From the NCBI RefSeq assembly GCF_023078275.1, contig NC_062991.1, positions 3,782,001 through 3,846,000 of the forward strand: a DNA stretch of 64,000 bases, written 5' to 3'. Positions within the stretch are counted from its first letter, which is position 1; every line of letters begins with the position of its first letter. Below are positions 52,753 through 63,571 of the stretch, one piece after another. The notes beneath the pieces are model-generated. The model was not told the origin of the DNA and searched no databases. It worked only from the letters and a program-made list of their open reading frames with translations. Both the position numbers and the translations under genes were made by a program. The stretch comes from Leguminivora glycinivorella. Taxonomy: Eukaryota > Arthropoda > Insecta > Lepidoptera > Tortricidae.

Positions 52753-52920
52753 ATACGCAGGCTGGGCGAGCTCACTCCATCGTATGCCACGTCTTTGCCT
52801 TTCACTAGTCCGTGGCTAGGAGTAAGCCCATTTATAATTTAAAAATATATTTGTAAGAAAGAGGTTATCGTCAATTGAATGCCCTACTATCTCGCTCTAG
52901 ACTGTCGGCTTAGTCTAAAG

Positions 52921-53576
52921 CTAGATTTACACGGGCTTAGTATTTATCATAAGTATTAGCGATTAGGGGCTTCTCAGCAAAGTGACAAGTGGCAAGTAGC
53001 CGTTTACACATGGGTATTTAGATAACCACAAAATTTAAATTTTGAAAAAACCTCCTACCGCGACATAGTAGACCGATTTTCATGAAACATGGCTAAGAAC
53101 ACTCCCGACTAATACAGCTTTCAGACAAAATAAAAAAAATCTAAATCGGTTCATCCGTTCGGGAGCTACGATGCCACAGACAGACACACACACAGACAGA
53201 CAAACAGACAGACAGATTGACAGACATACGGACAGACAGACATACAGACACGTCAAACTTATAACACCCCGTCGTTTTTGTGTCGGGGGTTCAAAATAGT
53301 ATTAGTTACAAGATATTGCCATGGTAACGAAGTAAACTAATCACTGGAGTAGTTGAACTTCACTTATCAGTAATGTTTACACTAATGTAAAGCGGCAAGT
53401 ATTAGTATTTTTTGCCGGGGCGATAGATACTTGTCGCTTAGTAAATAGAACCGACTGATATTCACTTGCAATCGTAGTTGCACTAATACTAAACACTTGT
53501 ACAATGTGTTTACACGTATGTGACAAGTGTTAGTCACACGCACTAAGCATTAGCTACTAAGCCCGTGTAATCCCAG
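52921..53576. mobile_element. TIR element with a nested family D repeat, upstream of paralog 3
   Basis: CTAGATTTACACGGGCTTAG and the mirrored CTAAGCCCGTGTAATCCCAG at the right. 53030-53295 inside it is a family D copy (CCTACCGCGACATAGTAGAC to TTTTTGTGTCGGGGGTT). The right end is about 145 bp upstream of the third transporter first exon. Confidence 0.65.
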
Positions 53577-53721
53577 CATTTGTGAGAGTAGCCTTATCTA
53601 AATTGTCCTTTTCACTCACGTCTGTGTCAGTTACATCATGCAGTTACTGAAGACAACGTTAGTGTCAAATTGAAACACATTTTATAGAGTTCTTAGTGAT
53701 TACGATCTTAGTTTAGTGATA

Positions 53722-53760
53722 ATGTGTTTTTCGAAATGGATAACCCATTTTACCAAGCAG
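53722..53760 (+). CDS. Third sugar transporter paralog, exon 1 (candidate)
   Basis: ATG at 53722 opens 13 codons (MCFSKWITHFTKQ) ending CAG before a donor GTGTGT (53761), phase 0. Length, phase and the closing F-x-K-Q match the other two first exons (MEKSGFITPFKKQ, MTKVWFSPFQRQ). An arthropod initiator-like TCAGTT lies at 53627-53632. No exon 2 (CFVT...LPQL) is found up to 64000, so either the first intron exceeds 10 kb or the gene is incomplete. From 53761 to 54380 no other feature is recognised. Confidence 0.5.
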
Positions 53761-54379
53761 GTGTGTATCGATGTTTCATTTTACAGACCGTCAACCAAAT
53801 CTTGTCACTAAAAAAAGGCGGCAAATTTAAAAATCGCGGGCTAGCAACACTAGTTTTGAAAATCGGTGGAAATTCGCGTGTCATTTGTATCTGTGGAAAC
53901 CTCCACCCTACGAAAAAGAGAAATAACTAGCATATATCCGTCCCTTTTTAATACATTATCTAATTCGTAAGGAAGTAAAGAATGAATATACGCGTTTCAT
54001 ACGCTTTTTTTCATTAGGGAGGCATTCCAATGCTGCAGGCCCAACGAGCCCCTTAAAAAAAATTCTGTGGCTGTTCGACGTACATTGCTGGTTTTTGTTC
54101 GATTCATAGGGATACCATACTTTAGTTTGATGTACATTGCTACTGCCAAAATTTGGTTGACAGGCTATAGGGCTATAGTTACTTTATTGAATTATGTATT
54201 AATTTCCTTGCAATACCTAAAGTGTCAATCCTTCTCTTCTAAGAGAAAGATGAATACTTTTTTATTACATTTGAATTGATTTGAAACAGTATGACCCTTT
54301 CTTTTGTCTTAGAAATACCCCATATTGGTAACCATTTTCGGTCACGCAAATCGGGATATTTTGCGTCTCAATTCGTAGT

Positions 54380-55010
54380 CGCAGTAGGTTCCCCTTGTTT
54401 TGGCATAATTTTACAATCGAGAATTCTTTTTGGCATAATCTATATTGGCATAATTCACCTTTCGCATAATCTGTTATGGCATAGTATAGTTACGCATAAT
54501 TTGTCTAGGCATATTTTTGTTTGTCCGAATATATTTCATGCATAAAGGTTATTCGCCGAATGGTTTTTATGCATAAATTATTTCTGCATAACATGGTTTA
54601 GTGGAAATTTACTACGCAGAATTTTTATCATAGGTAATACTACTATATTAATGTTGCAGTTCTAACCTAACCTAACCGAAATTCTTGACAAAATGTTTTA
54701 TTTGTTGAGGTCGCAGTTCTAACCTAACCAAACAGACTCTCTTAACAGCATTTAGTATGGGTGGATATTCTGATTTTAAGAAATATGCCAAATACAATTA
54801 TGCGAATTAATTTTATTCATAAAAACAATCGGCGTAAATAGAATTATGCGAACTTATTTTCGGACAATGTGTTATTCGTATTATTTTCGATTATGACAAA
54901 TAAGTTTTCTGCCAAATTAACATTCGGCGAAAATCGATTATGCGAAGTCTGTTATGCGAAAATCGTTTCGGACAATTAAAGTTATGCCAAATAGAGGGAA
55001 CCCGTCGCGG
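54380..55010. repeat. Field of GCATAAT / TTATGCGAA motifs
   Basis: GGCATAAT or GCATAAT recurs about every 15-30 bp from 54400 to 54600, and the inverse ATTATGCG/TTATGCC from 54785 to 54990, giving an imperfect large inverted repeat with AGGTTCCCC (left) and GGGAACCC (right) near its ends. The centre has TAACCTAACCTAACC. Non-coding; a transposon with internal motif arrays is likely. Confidence 0.65.
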
Positions 55011-55727
55011 TATAGTCGTCGTTTAGTCGAGGCTACCCAAATGGGGACGATTGGTAACAGGTACAATTGGTCACAGTACTGTTCACTAAACTTGCACAAA
55101 TTGTTACAATTTAGAATTTAGTGACTGTTTTCCCTTTTGTTTGTCATCTTTTCAAATGGCAAACTGTCAGAGACGTCAAAATGAAAAATAAATAAAACTA
55201 TATGACATTAAAACGTAATGGCGTAAGAATTTGCAAAATGTAAATATTTATTATTTTAATTTGTATTATAATGTTGGTTAATTACCATGGACAATTAAAC
55301 TGCTCGAATAATTTAATAAAATAAGTCTAAAGGAAGAATGGGCACTTTTGTATGGGAGGTGTCCCATGACTATATATTTATATAAAGATTAGAGATATTT
55401 TGTTTGAAAGCTCTTAACTGTAGTATTAATTCGTTTTATGGGATCAACCTCAGATAACTTGCATTGACCGAGATATTAAAAAAATAAAGTAGATCACTTA
55501 AGTAGTTAATACATGCGATATGACAAAGAGCACCATATTTTATTTAAAACATTAAGTATAATGCTCTTTGTTTTTGCTATTAACGCTAACGATAAATTAT
55601 TTTAAAGAGTTTTAGTCAATTTACAGTTCAAAAAAATCGCCATACTCTAAATTATCTGCTGTTCAACGGAATAAGAGTGTATATTCATGCCATATTATGT
55701 TTCATAGGAAAGGTATTGTCAGTACAG
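55011..55727. other. No gene seen
   Basis: AT-rich sequence with no supported frame or repeat partner in the window. Confidence 0.5.
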
Positions 55728-55945
55728 ATGTTGTTTTTTTTACGCACTAGTGCGAGAAGTGGTTCATTATATGCCTGGACGAAACTTCAGAGGCTCATCT
55801 GTACTGAAAAACGTCGTACGATACACGTGCGAAAAGGAAATTCGTAACTCGTGTCGATTTAAAACACTCCCTTCGGTCGTGTTTTAATTTATCGCCACTC
55901 GTTTCGAACTTCCTTTTTTCGCACTAGTATCGTAATGTACTAATT
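55728..55945 (-). repeat. Family G repeat, copy 3
   Basis: Reverse of the 6172-6413 type: TTTTACGCACTAGTGCGAGA, GTACTGAAAAACGTCGTACG, GTGCGAAAAGGAAATTCGTA and CTCGTTTCGAACTTCC. Confidence 0.78.
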
Positions 55946-57044
55946 TTATAAGCTATTTTTTGTATAATATAACTAATATAGCTTAGGTCAAACGCTTGCA
56001 GGAATCGTAATAAAACCATTAAATGAGTTAATCAATGGTAACTTATTACGTCTTGATTCCCCTACTTATCGCTAGATGTCATTGGAAACTAGTTTTTAGA
56101 TCCAGGTGAATTTAATAAGTACAATTTTTGTACTAAATACCGTTGACCGACTCTCAAAGGGTTTTATTTTTACGTTTATATCACATGCGGCTTTAATTAC
56201 GACGGTAGGACTTCGAATAGCATTATCTTATGCACAAATATCGAGTAGCATAAGTTTGTACTTTTATTCCGAAAATATCTATATTTTATGATCGTGATGC
56301 AGATATGAGTGGATATTAGTAGCTGCTGTCTACGACTAAAGTAACTAAGCGCACAGAATATATAATAGTACAAGTACAGAAGGCCCACTGCTTTGATGTT
56401 CACGAAATGCCGCCTTTTTAAATACCTACAAAATTCTTACAAAGAAACGAGCCGCACGTGCGCGGCGTCCGGCGATAGGGTTACCTATCTATGGGTATGG
56501 ATTAAAACGAATTAATACTCACATATATTCAAGTCTTGGGTACTTTCTAGGTATATATACTGTATTTAAATATTTTTCTTCAAGTTCCAACATTACAAGA
56601 CTTATTGAACTTTTCCGTGGAACTTAATCAGTAGTAGATCTGTTTAAGAATGTCCTATGCTATTTATTTTATTCATTTAACTAAGTATTATTAGCCAGAC
56701 ATCGGTGAACCTTAAAAAAAAACTCGCGACGTTAAGTAACAATATAAAGTGCGAACGTTGTTTACTATTTTGTTTCAAAAACGACCGAGCGGTTCGAAGG
56801 ACCACTTTGTTAAGACACTTTGACGTTATTAAATATTTATTCTTTTATTGAGAGTTTGTTACGTACGTTTTATATAATTTTCAAGAAGAAAAAAAAACAC
56901 CGCCCCTAATTGGGGTTCTGGTGAAAGGTACTTGCGAATGTTGGATTATGTAGAAATGTGTAGGTATTTTTTTAAACTGCTTTTAATGTAAATCTGTGAT
57001 TATTTGATGGAAACACAAATTAATATACCTACGTATACCGTTAA
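55946..57044. other. No gene seen
   Basis: About 1.1 kb, AT-rich. CTTATCGCTAGATGTCATTG (56067) recalls the 39302-39907 element arms. No frame or RNA that I can support. Confidence 0.5.
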
Positions 57045-57540
57045 GGTTTGAGGAGTTTCCTCAATTTCTCATGAATCCGATATCCGATTATAAGAAATCG
57101 AGCTTGACAAAATTTGACCTGAAAACTCAATATGTAAGCATAACAAAGAGAACAAATCCCCTGACAAATAAATGTCACTGTTCTGAACTTAAATGCATGC
57201 TGTTCTTATAAAAATACGAAAGTCACTATAGTGTGTCGTTTAGATTCGAAGAGTTCCGTTCTGATCATCATCAGAAGTTCCACTGCACCAAATGTCAATG
57301 TCCTGAACGTAAATGTAAGCTGTTATTATAAAAACACAAAATCACTATATATGTATGCCTTTCAGAATTGAGGAGTTCCCTCGATTTCTCCATGATACCA
57401 TCATCATAACTGGCTTCTGATAAAAATGGGACAAATCTGTATGCATATACACTCGATCAAAAAAATTTTTTTTTTAAATCGGTCTAGTAAAGAACGACGG
57501 AGATATCTTGGAACAAACATAAAAAAAAAACAAAAATACA
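57045..57540 (+). repeat. Family R repeat with about 115-bp internal units
   Basis: Three diverged units centred on GAGGAGTTTCCTCAATTTCT (57049), GAAGAGTTCCGTTCTGATC (57247) and GAGGAGTTCCCTCGATTTCT (57370), then CTGTATGCATATACACTCGA and CGGAGATATCTTGGAACAAA. Related to 8490-8760. Confidence 0.7.
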
Positions 57541-57684
57541 AAATTGAAACCACCTACAGACGACACACACGTGACACGACAGACCACAGACACGTCCGTC
57601 GTTTTTGCAGGGTTAGAAAAAAGAATTTGTGGTTATGGCGCCTAGATTTAGCTATGACAAAGGAGGTTCGTTAAAACATGAATT

Positions 57685-57955
57685 TTGACGACCGGTCTGG
57701 CGCAGTCGGTAGTGACCCTGCCTGCTGCGCCGCGGTCCCGGGTTCGAATCCCGGTAAGGGCATTTATTTGTGTGATAAGCACAGATATTTGTTCCTGAGT
57801 CATGGATGTTTTCTATGTATATAAGATTTACATATTATATATATCGTTGTCTGAGTACCCACAACACAAGCCTTCTTGAGCTTACCGTGGGTCTCATTCA
57901 ATCTGTGTAAGAATGTCCTTTAATATTTATTTATTTATTTATTTATTATTTAACT
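57685..57955 (+). mobile_element. SINE family O, full-length reference copy
   Basis: tRNA-like head with A-box TGGCGCAGTCGGTAGTG and B-box GGTTCGAATCC. The body contains GATATTTGTTCCTGAGTCAT, GGATGTTTTCTATGTATATA, TATATATCGTTGTCTGAGTA and AAGCCTTCTTGAGCTTACCG; it ends CTGTGTAAGAATGTCC with a (TTTA)n tail. The internal pol III promoter would be on the + strand. Confidence 0.88.
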
Positions 57956-58400
57956 AGCTTTTACCCGCGGCTTCGCCCGCGTAATAAAAGTATTCTTATT
58001 GAAACGTTTACAAAAAATAAGATTTTCATTTGGATCCGTAGGTTTCTTTGTAGGTACATCTGTCCGCGATTATTTCGATTAAGGTAAAGCGGGGCAATTC
58101 TCGACTGGGGGGGCCATTGTAACTGATCTATTTGCTGTACGGTCAGCCATGAAAGTGGTTTCCCACTTTTCGACTCTATTGATCAAAAAGTGGTAAACCA
58201 CTTTTTTGGCTGACTGTACCTTACACATATTACTATTGTTTTAAAAGAAATTCTTGCAATGATTGTAGAATTGTTACACAGCGACCACAGCGTAGGTAGT
58301 AGGTACGAATATGTATGTATTTTACCTATATAAATATTTATACTGGGGAAACTTCATACAACCCACATAGCCAGTATCTCGACGCTATGGTCGGTAGGTT
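57956..58400 (+). repeat. Family M, longer variant
   Basis: Begins CTAGCTTTTACCCGCGGCTT, followed by TTCATTTGGATCCGTAGGTT. After an insert (58085-58250), it has CAGCGACCACAGCGTAGGTA and GGGGAAACTTCATACAACCC. The same order recurs at 63572-63830. Confidence 0.65.
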
Positions 58401-58939
58401 AAGAGCGTTATAACATTTCGGCGTCGGCGTCGGCGAAATTAGGTATTTTACCCGCCGCGCGAGCCCAATATGCCGACCCTTTCTAGCACGTCTTATCACT
58501 CGCTCGCACTACAATAATGGACAAAACAATCTTGATCCTTTCTATGGAATTTTGATAACAACCACAATCTACTATCTCGATATAAACTTTTGGTTTCTAA
58601 TAAACATTATTTTGTACGAAAATACGAGAATATAGCGCGAAATAATATCAATTATGTTAAAATTTATTTAAAAAATTAAAGTAATAATTATAAAAGTAGA
58701 TCCCATCCCAAATATTTGCTTTTGTTATATGATAAGTATTAGAGTAAAGTATATATTAATATGATGATAAAATAAGACAAATACAATTCTAATTACTTCA
58801 AGGTGGTGCTCAGGGTCTGATGATGGAGCCAGATGGTGGTCACCAATACCAATGAACAATATGACTATACAACTTCGTGGTTTACATGTCATTCTAGCAT
58901 TTTCACTTTCACATTTCAAGTGCATATACCACGAGTATA

Positions 58940-59900
58940 GGTTTTCGGGTGTGCTGATTTAAAAATTAATGACCGATTTGGAATCTGACATTGCTGACTG
59001 TCACTTTGACACAAAAGTCATCATGGGTGTCGTAAAATAGGTTTTAGGGGGTGCTGATTCCAAAATTAATGACCAATGTGGAATCTGACATTGCTGACTG
59101 TCACTTTGACACAAAAGTCGTCATGGGTGTCGTCAAATAGGTTTGCGGGGGTGCTGATTCCAAAATTAATGAACAATGTGGAATCTGACATTGCTGACTG
59201 TCACTTTGACACAAAAGTCGTCATGGGTGTCGTAAAATTGGTTTTAGGGGTGCTGATTCCAAAATTAATGACCAATGTGGAATCTGACATTGCTGACTGT
59301 CACTTTGACACAAAAGTCGTCATGGGTGTCGTCAAATAGGTTTGCGGGGGTGCTGATTCCAAAATTAATGAACAATGTGGAATCTGACATTGCTGACTGT
59401 CACTTTGACACAAAAGTCGTCATGGGTGTCGTAAAATTGGTTTTAGGGGGTGCTGATTCCAAAAATAATGACCAATGTGGAATCTAACATTGCTGACTGC
59501 CACTTTGACACAAAAGTCATCATGGGTGTCGTAAAATAGGTTTTAGGGGTGCTGATTCCAAAAATAATGACTAATGTGGAATCTAACATTGCTGACTGTC
59601 ACTTTGACACAAAAGTCATCATGGGTGTCGTCAAATAGGTTTCCGGAGGTGCTGATTTGAAAATTAATGACCGATTTGGAATCTTGACATTGCTGACTGT
59701 CACTTTGACACAAAAGTCGTCATGGGTGTCGTCAAAAAGGTTTCCGGGGGTGCTGATTCCAAAATTAACGACTATTTTGGAATCTCACAGTGCTAATTGT
59801 CATTTTGACACAAAAGGAATCATGGGTGTAGTCAAATAGTTTTTAGGGGGTACTGATTCCAAAATTAATGAAATGATTTAAAAAGTTATGACCGATTTGG
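58940..59900 (+). repeat. Array C, forward units of about 100 bp
   Basis: Nine to ten units with GGTGCTGATTCCAAAATTAA, TGACATTGCTGACTGTCACT, TTGACACAAAAGTCGTCATG and GGTGTCGT. Units alternate AAATAGGTTTGCGGG and AAATTGGTTTTAGGG around 59050-59450, a 200-bp higher-order repeat. Short frames along it are incidental. Confidence 0.93.
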
Positions 59901-59924
59901 AACCTGACATTGCACAGTACCCCT

Positions 59925-61175
59925 GGAAACCTATTTGACGACACCCATAACGACTTTTATGTCAAAGTGACAGTCAGCAATGTCAGATTCCAAATTGATC
60001 ATTAATATTGAGATCAGTACCCATGAAAACCTATTTGAAGACACCCATGATCACTTTTGTGTCAAAGTGACAGTCAACAGTGTCAGATTCCAAATTGGTC
60101 ATTAGTTTTCAAACACCTCCGGATACCTATTTGACGACACCCATGACGACTTTTGTGTCAAAGTGACAGTCAGCAATGTCAGATTCCAAATTGGTCACTA
60201 ATTTTGGAATCAGCACCCCCTAAAACCTATTTTACGACACCCATGACGACTTTTGTGTCAAAGTGACAGTCAGAAATGTCAGATTGAACATTGGTCATTA
60301 ATTTTGGAATCAGCACCCCCTAAAACCTATTTTACGACACCCATGACGACTTTTGTGTCAGAGTGACAGTCAGCAATGTCAGATTGAACATTGGTCATTA
60401 ATTTTGGAATCAGCACCCCTAAAACCTATTTTACGACACCCATGACGACTTTTGTGTCAAAGTGACAGTCAGCAATGTCAGATTCCACATTGGTCATTAA
60501 TTTTGGAATCAGCACCCCTAAAACCTATTTTACGACACCCATGACGACTTTTGTGTCAAAGTGACAGTCAGCAATGTCAGATTCCAAATTGGTCATTAAT
60601 TTTGGAATCAGCACCCCCTAAAACCTATTTTACGACACCCATGACGACTTTTGTGTCAGAGTGACAGTCAGCAATGTCAGATTGAACATTGGTCATTAAT
60701 TTTGGAATCAGCACCTCCTAAAACCTATTTTACGACACCCATGACGACTTTTGTGTCAAAGTGACAGTCAGCAATGTCAGATTCCACATTGGTCATTAAT
60801 TTTGGAATCAGCACCCCCTAAAACCTATTTTACGACACCCATGACGACTTTTGTGTCAAAGTGACAGTCAGCACTGTCAGATTCCAAATTGGTCATTCAT
60901 TTTGTAATCAGCACCCCTAAAACCTATTTTACGACACCCATGACGACTTTTGTGTCAGAGTGACAGTCAGCAATGTCAGATTGAACATTGGTCATTAATT
61001 TTGGAATCAGCACCCCCTAAAACCTATTTTACGACACCCATGACGACTTTTGTGTCAAAGTGACAGTCAGCAATGTCAGATTCCACATTGGTCATTAATT
61101 TTGGAATCAGCACCCCCTAAAACCTATTTTACGACACCCATGATGACTTTTGTGTCAAAGTGACAGTCGGCAATC
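59925..61175 (-). repeat. Array C, reverse units of about 100 bp
   Basis: About 13 units, reverse complement of the forward block (CCTATTTTACGACACCCATG, ACGACTTTTGTGTCAAAGTG, ACAGTCAGCAATGTCAGATT). With the forward block it would fold into a stem of nearly 1 kb. Confidence 0.93.
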
Positions 61176-61438
61176 TGAGGTACTACATATTCGTAATCTG
61201 AAAGTAATCAAGTCAATAATTTCAGTTATTTTGAATCGACTATGATTCCGAGTTATTGGTAATAGTAATGATTGTATAGATGATTAGTGATTCCTTTACA
61301 TGTAATGGTAATTTACCGTTTCACTTGATTACATTACAAGTAATCTGACACCCAGTAGTGTCAGATTACAAAGTAAAATCAAGTAATCGTGTAATCCGGA
61401 ATCGATTACGATTTCCCCATCTCTGGGTTTAGTTATAT

Positions 61439-61640
61439 GGTTCATTGGTACTGGTGACCACCATCTGGCTCCATCATCAGACCCTGAGTACCACCTCTTG
61501 TCAAAGGTCTTGTTGAGACGAACCCAACGAGCCTAAACACGAAGTCGTTTACTTACATGGTTCACTGGTACTGGTGACCACCTTCTGGCTCCATCATCAG
61601 ATCCCGAGTACCATCTTGATGTGTCTTATCATCTTGACCG
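61439..61640 (+). repeat. Two 120-bp units related to array B
   Basis: GGTTCATTGGTACTGGTGAC and GGTTCACTGGTACTGGTGAC start at 61439 and 61559, exactly 120 bp apart. Both contain GGCTCCATCATCAGA, the core of array B, and then a CGAGTACCA/TGAGTACCA segment. One inverted unit is at 58800-58870. Confidence 0.85.
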
Positions 61641-61735
61641 TATTGTAATTTTCACATTTTTATCATCACAACGTTGTAATACTTTAACATTCAAACATAA
61701 CAAAGTATTACAAAAGCAAATATTTACGGATCTAG

Positions 61736-62465
61736 GATCAAATTCGTTGGTCGCTGTTTACACACACACAATGCGAGGATAGCCCGTGTAGAAACAAGGC
61801 GTCCGACCCACACAACAATAAATATTCTCGACGTTTGCGATGAAAACTCGGAGACCAAAGCGACATACGTCTTACCTGCTCGAGCTCCGGCGCGGCACTG
61901 AAATCGCAGGCGTCCGTCGCCGGTAAAATAGCGACAGGAAGGCTAGTTTTCAAAAAATTGGCAAAAAATCATGATAAAATATTATAACGACAAATGGATA
62001 ACAGCAGTTTAAGCACATTGTGCAGATTATTTATATACTAAAATAACTTCGATAACATGTAGATTTTCGGAGAAATGATCACTTGTTTCGATGTATTTTC
62101 AAGACAAAATTGAGTTCGTTTTACTTTCAATTTCTCAATTTCAAAGGATTAAATGATAAATATTGTTTAATGGGCCTTAAGTACAAGATATTTGGAACTT
62201 AAATTTACCTCATTTATGAGAGTGATCTTATCAAATTGTACATAATAAGAGCTCCGAATTCTGTGCTTCACGCGGTTTTTCCTAAACGAGCATCAGAAAA
62301 ACAATCATTACTAATTGAAAAAGCTTTTTTTTTCATATGTTTTTTATTTAACCGACAGTTAATAAGATGTTCTAACTGAAACAAGTACTTTCACTGTCTT
62401 TTAGTATGAGTAAAGTGTACAATTTTGTCGATAAATATTGTGCATTTTACAATATATCGCCTTTT
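61736..62465. other. Mostly featureless; one possible minus-strand exon
   Basis: No repeat is recognised. On the minus strand 61942-61876 (67 bp, GC-rich) is preceded by AAAACTAG and followed by a consensus donor GTAAGACG (CTCGAGCAG before it). Frames include LPVAILPATDACDF; no domain is recognised. The open frame 61738-61953 overlaps it. Confidence 0.25.
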
Positions 62466-62469
62466 TTGT

Positions 62470-62875
62470 CATAGCGCTCTTAAATATTACACATCGACCA
62501 CAGCGTAGGTAATTCTATATACGCTGGGGAAACCTTTATAAACATCCCACATAGCCCGTATTTCGACACTATGATCGGTGGGTAAAAAGTACTTTTTTCT
62601 ATTCTCCCTTACAATTTTTTACATTTTGCTTATACTTATCGCAAACGTAATCAATCTTCAAGCAAGCAAACAACGATCGTCTTAGAGCACATTGATTGTA
62701 AGAGACCGCCGACCGATTATCCGTATCCCTCTAACGATACCCATATTATCCGTATCCGTATCCCTATCCCTATCGCTATCGCTATCGCTATCGCTATCGC
62801 TATCGCTATCGCTATCGCTATCGCTATCCCTATCGCTATCCCTATCGCTATCCCTATCCCTATCCCTTATCAAGA
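62470..62875 (+). repeat. Duplicated block with TATCGC/TATCCC microsatellite, copy 1
   Basis: TTACACATCGACCACAGCGT, AAACATCCCACATAGCCCGT and AACAACGATCGTCTTAGAGC are followed by about 20 hexamers TATCGC/TATCCC (62752-62870). The same block occurs at 63712-64000 (cut by the window edge), 1.24 kb away. The Ser-Leu and Asp-Ser/Arg frames over the hexamers are artefacts. Confidence 0.88.
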
Positions 62876-62895
62876 TGTTTAATGATATAACACTT

Positions 62896-63215
62896 TAAGT
62901 TCTCGCGCTTTGTACACATATTTAAAGTCACATACAGGTCGAACGCGATTAATTAACATTATTTTTACCTTTTTTCCCAACGTTTCGGCCAGGTTGCACT
63001 GGCCGTGGTCGCGGAAGACTGACGTCCCAGCAAAATGTCACCGGAGATGTAAACAACACAAAACTACCCGATATTAATTTATATAAATGTTCGGGGTAGA
63101 CAAATAAATATAATCTACCCGCTTTTAGTTAATGTTTATTTCCCACCATGTTTATTTTAAAGGTAAAAATAATGTTAATTAATCGCGTTCGACCTGTATG
63201 TGACTTTAAATATAT
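62896..63215. mobile_element. Family K palindromic element, larger variant
   Basis: Arms TTTAAAGTCACATACAGGTC, GAACGCGATTAATTAACATT and their mirror (63160-63210). Between them are GTTTCGGCCAGGTTGCACTG and GCCGTGGTCGCGG, then about 130 bp not present in 47181-47347. Confidence 0.8.
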
Positions 63216-63224
63216 GTTTAATGA

Positions 63225-63525
63225 TTTCTTATCAAGTGCTAAAATATAAAGTTTCATGGTTTTATCTTTTAAAATTAAGAAATCCCATACAAACTTTCAA
63301 CCTCTTTTTCAACCCCTTCATCCCTTTTTTTCGAAATAAAAAGTAGCCTATGTTTTGTCTCAGGGTCTAAAGATTGTCTGTTCCAAATTTCATCAAAATC
63401 GGCTGCGTGGTTTAAGCGGGAAAGCGTAACAGACAGACAGACAGACAGACAGACAGAGTTACTTTCGCATTTATAATATTAGTATGGATGGATGGATAGT
63501 ATGGATGGATGGATGGATAGTATGG
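63225..63525 (+). repeat. Family M 3' part and (GATG)n
   Basis: AAAAGTAGCCTATGTTTTGT, TTCATCAAAATCGGCTGCGT, (ACAG)n and CGCATTTATAATATTAGTAT then GGATGGATGG repeats (63482-63525). Confidence 0.7.
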
Positions 63526-63571
63526 ATTAACCGCTGTATCATTCAGATACCAAAGAGGATTGAGTATTATA

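Larger units (their letters stand above)
58698..61735. mobile_element. Second fold-back structure (array C inside array-B-like arms)
   Basis: Outer arms: 58698-58735 (GATCCCATCCCAAATATTTG, CTTTTGT) is mirrored by 61705-61735, and 58800-58870 (CAGGGTCTGATGATGGAGCC, GGTGGTCACCAATACC) by 61439-61500. Inside, array C runs forward (58940-59900) and then in reverse (59925-61175). The whole is about 3 kb and non-coding. No target duplication was fixed. Confidence 0.78.

Noticed and set aside
54657..54735. Interstitial telomere (TTAGG)n
   Set aside because: Only three CCTAA units, and a second even shorter run; within a transposon-like motif field.
57685..57770. tRNA gene
   Set aside because: A- and B-boxes are present but no cloverleaf or acceptor stem can be closed, and the same head occurs at 36505-36656 and 44164-44240 with a shared SINE body.
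59076..59487. Repeat protein with ESDIADCHFDTKVVMGVVK units
   Set aside because: Follows array C, whose period of about 100 bp shifts frame; inverted copies on the other side show no coding constraint.
58940..61175. CRISPR array
   Set aside because: Units of 100 bp are homogeneous along their whole length with no variable spacers, in a eukaryotic genome, and are inverted at the centre.
62682..62898. Ser-Leu and Asp-Ser repeat proteins
   Set aside because: Direct translation of a TATCGC/TATCCC microsatellite.
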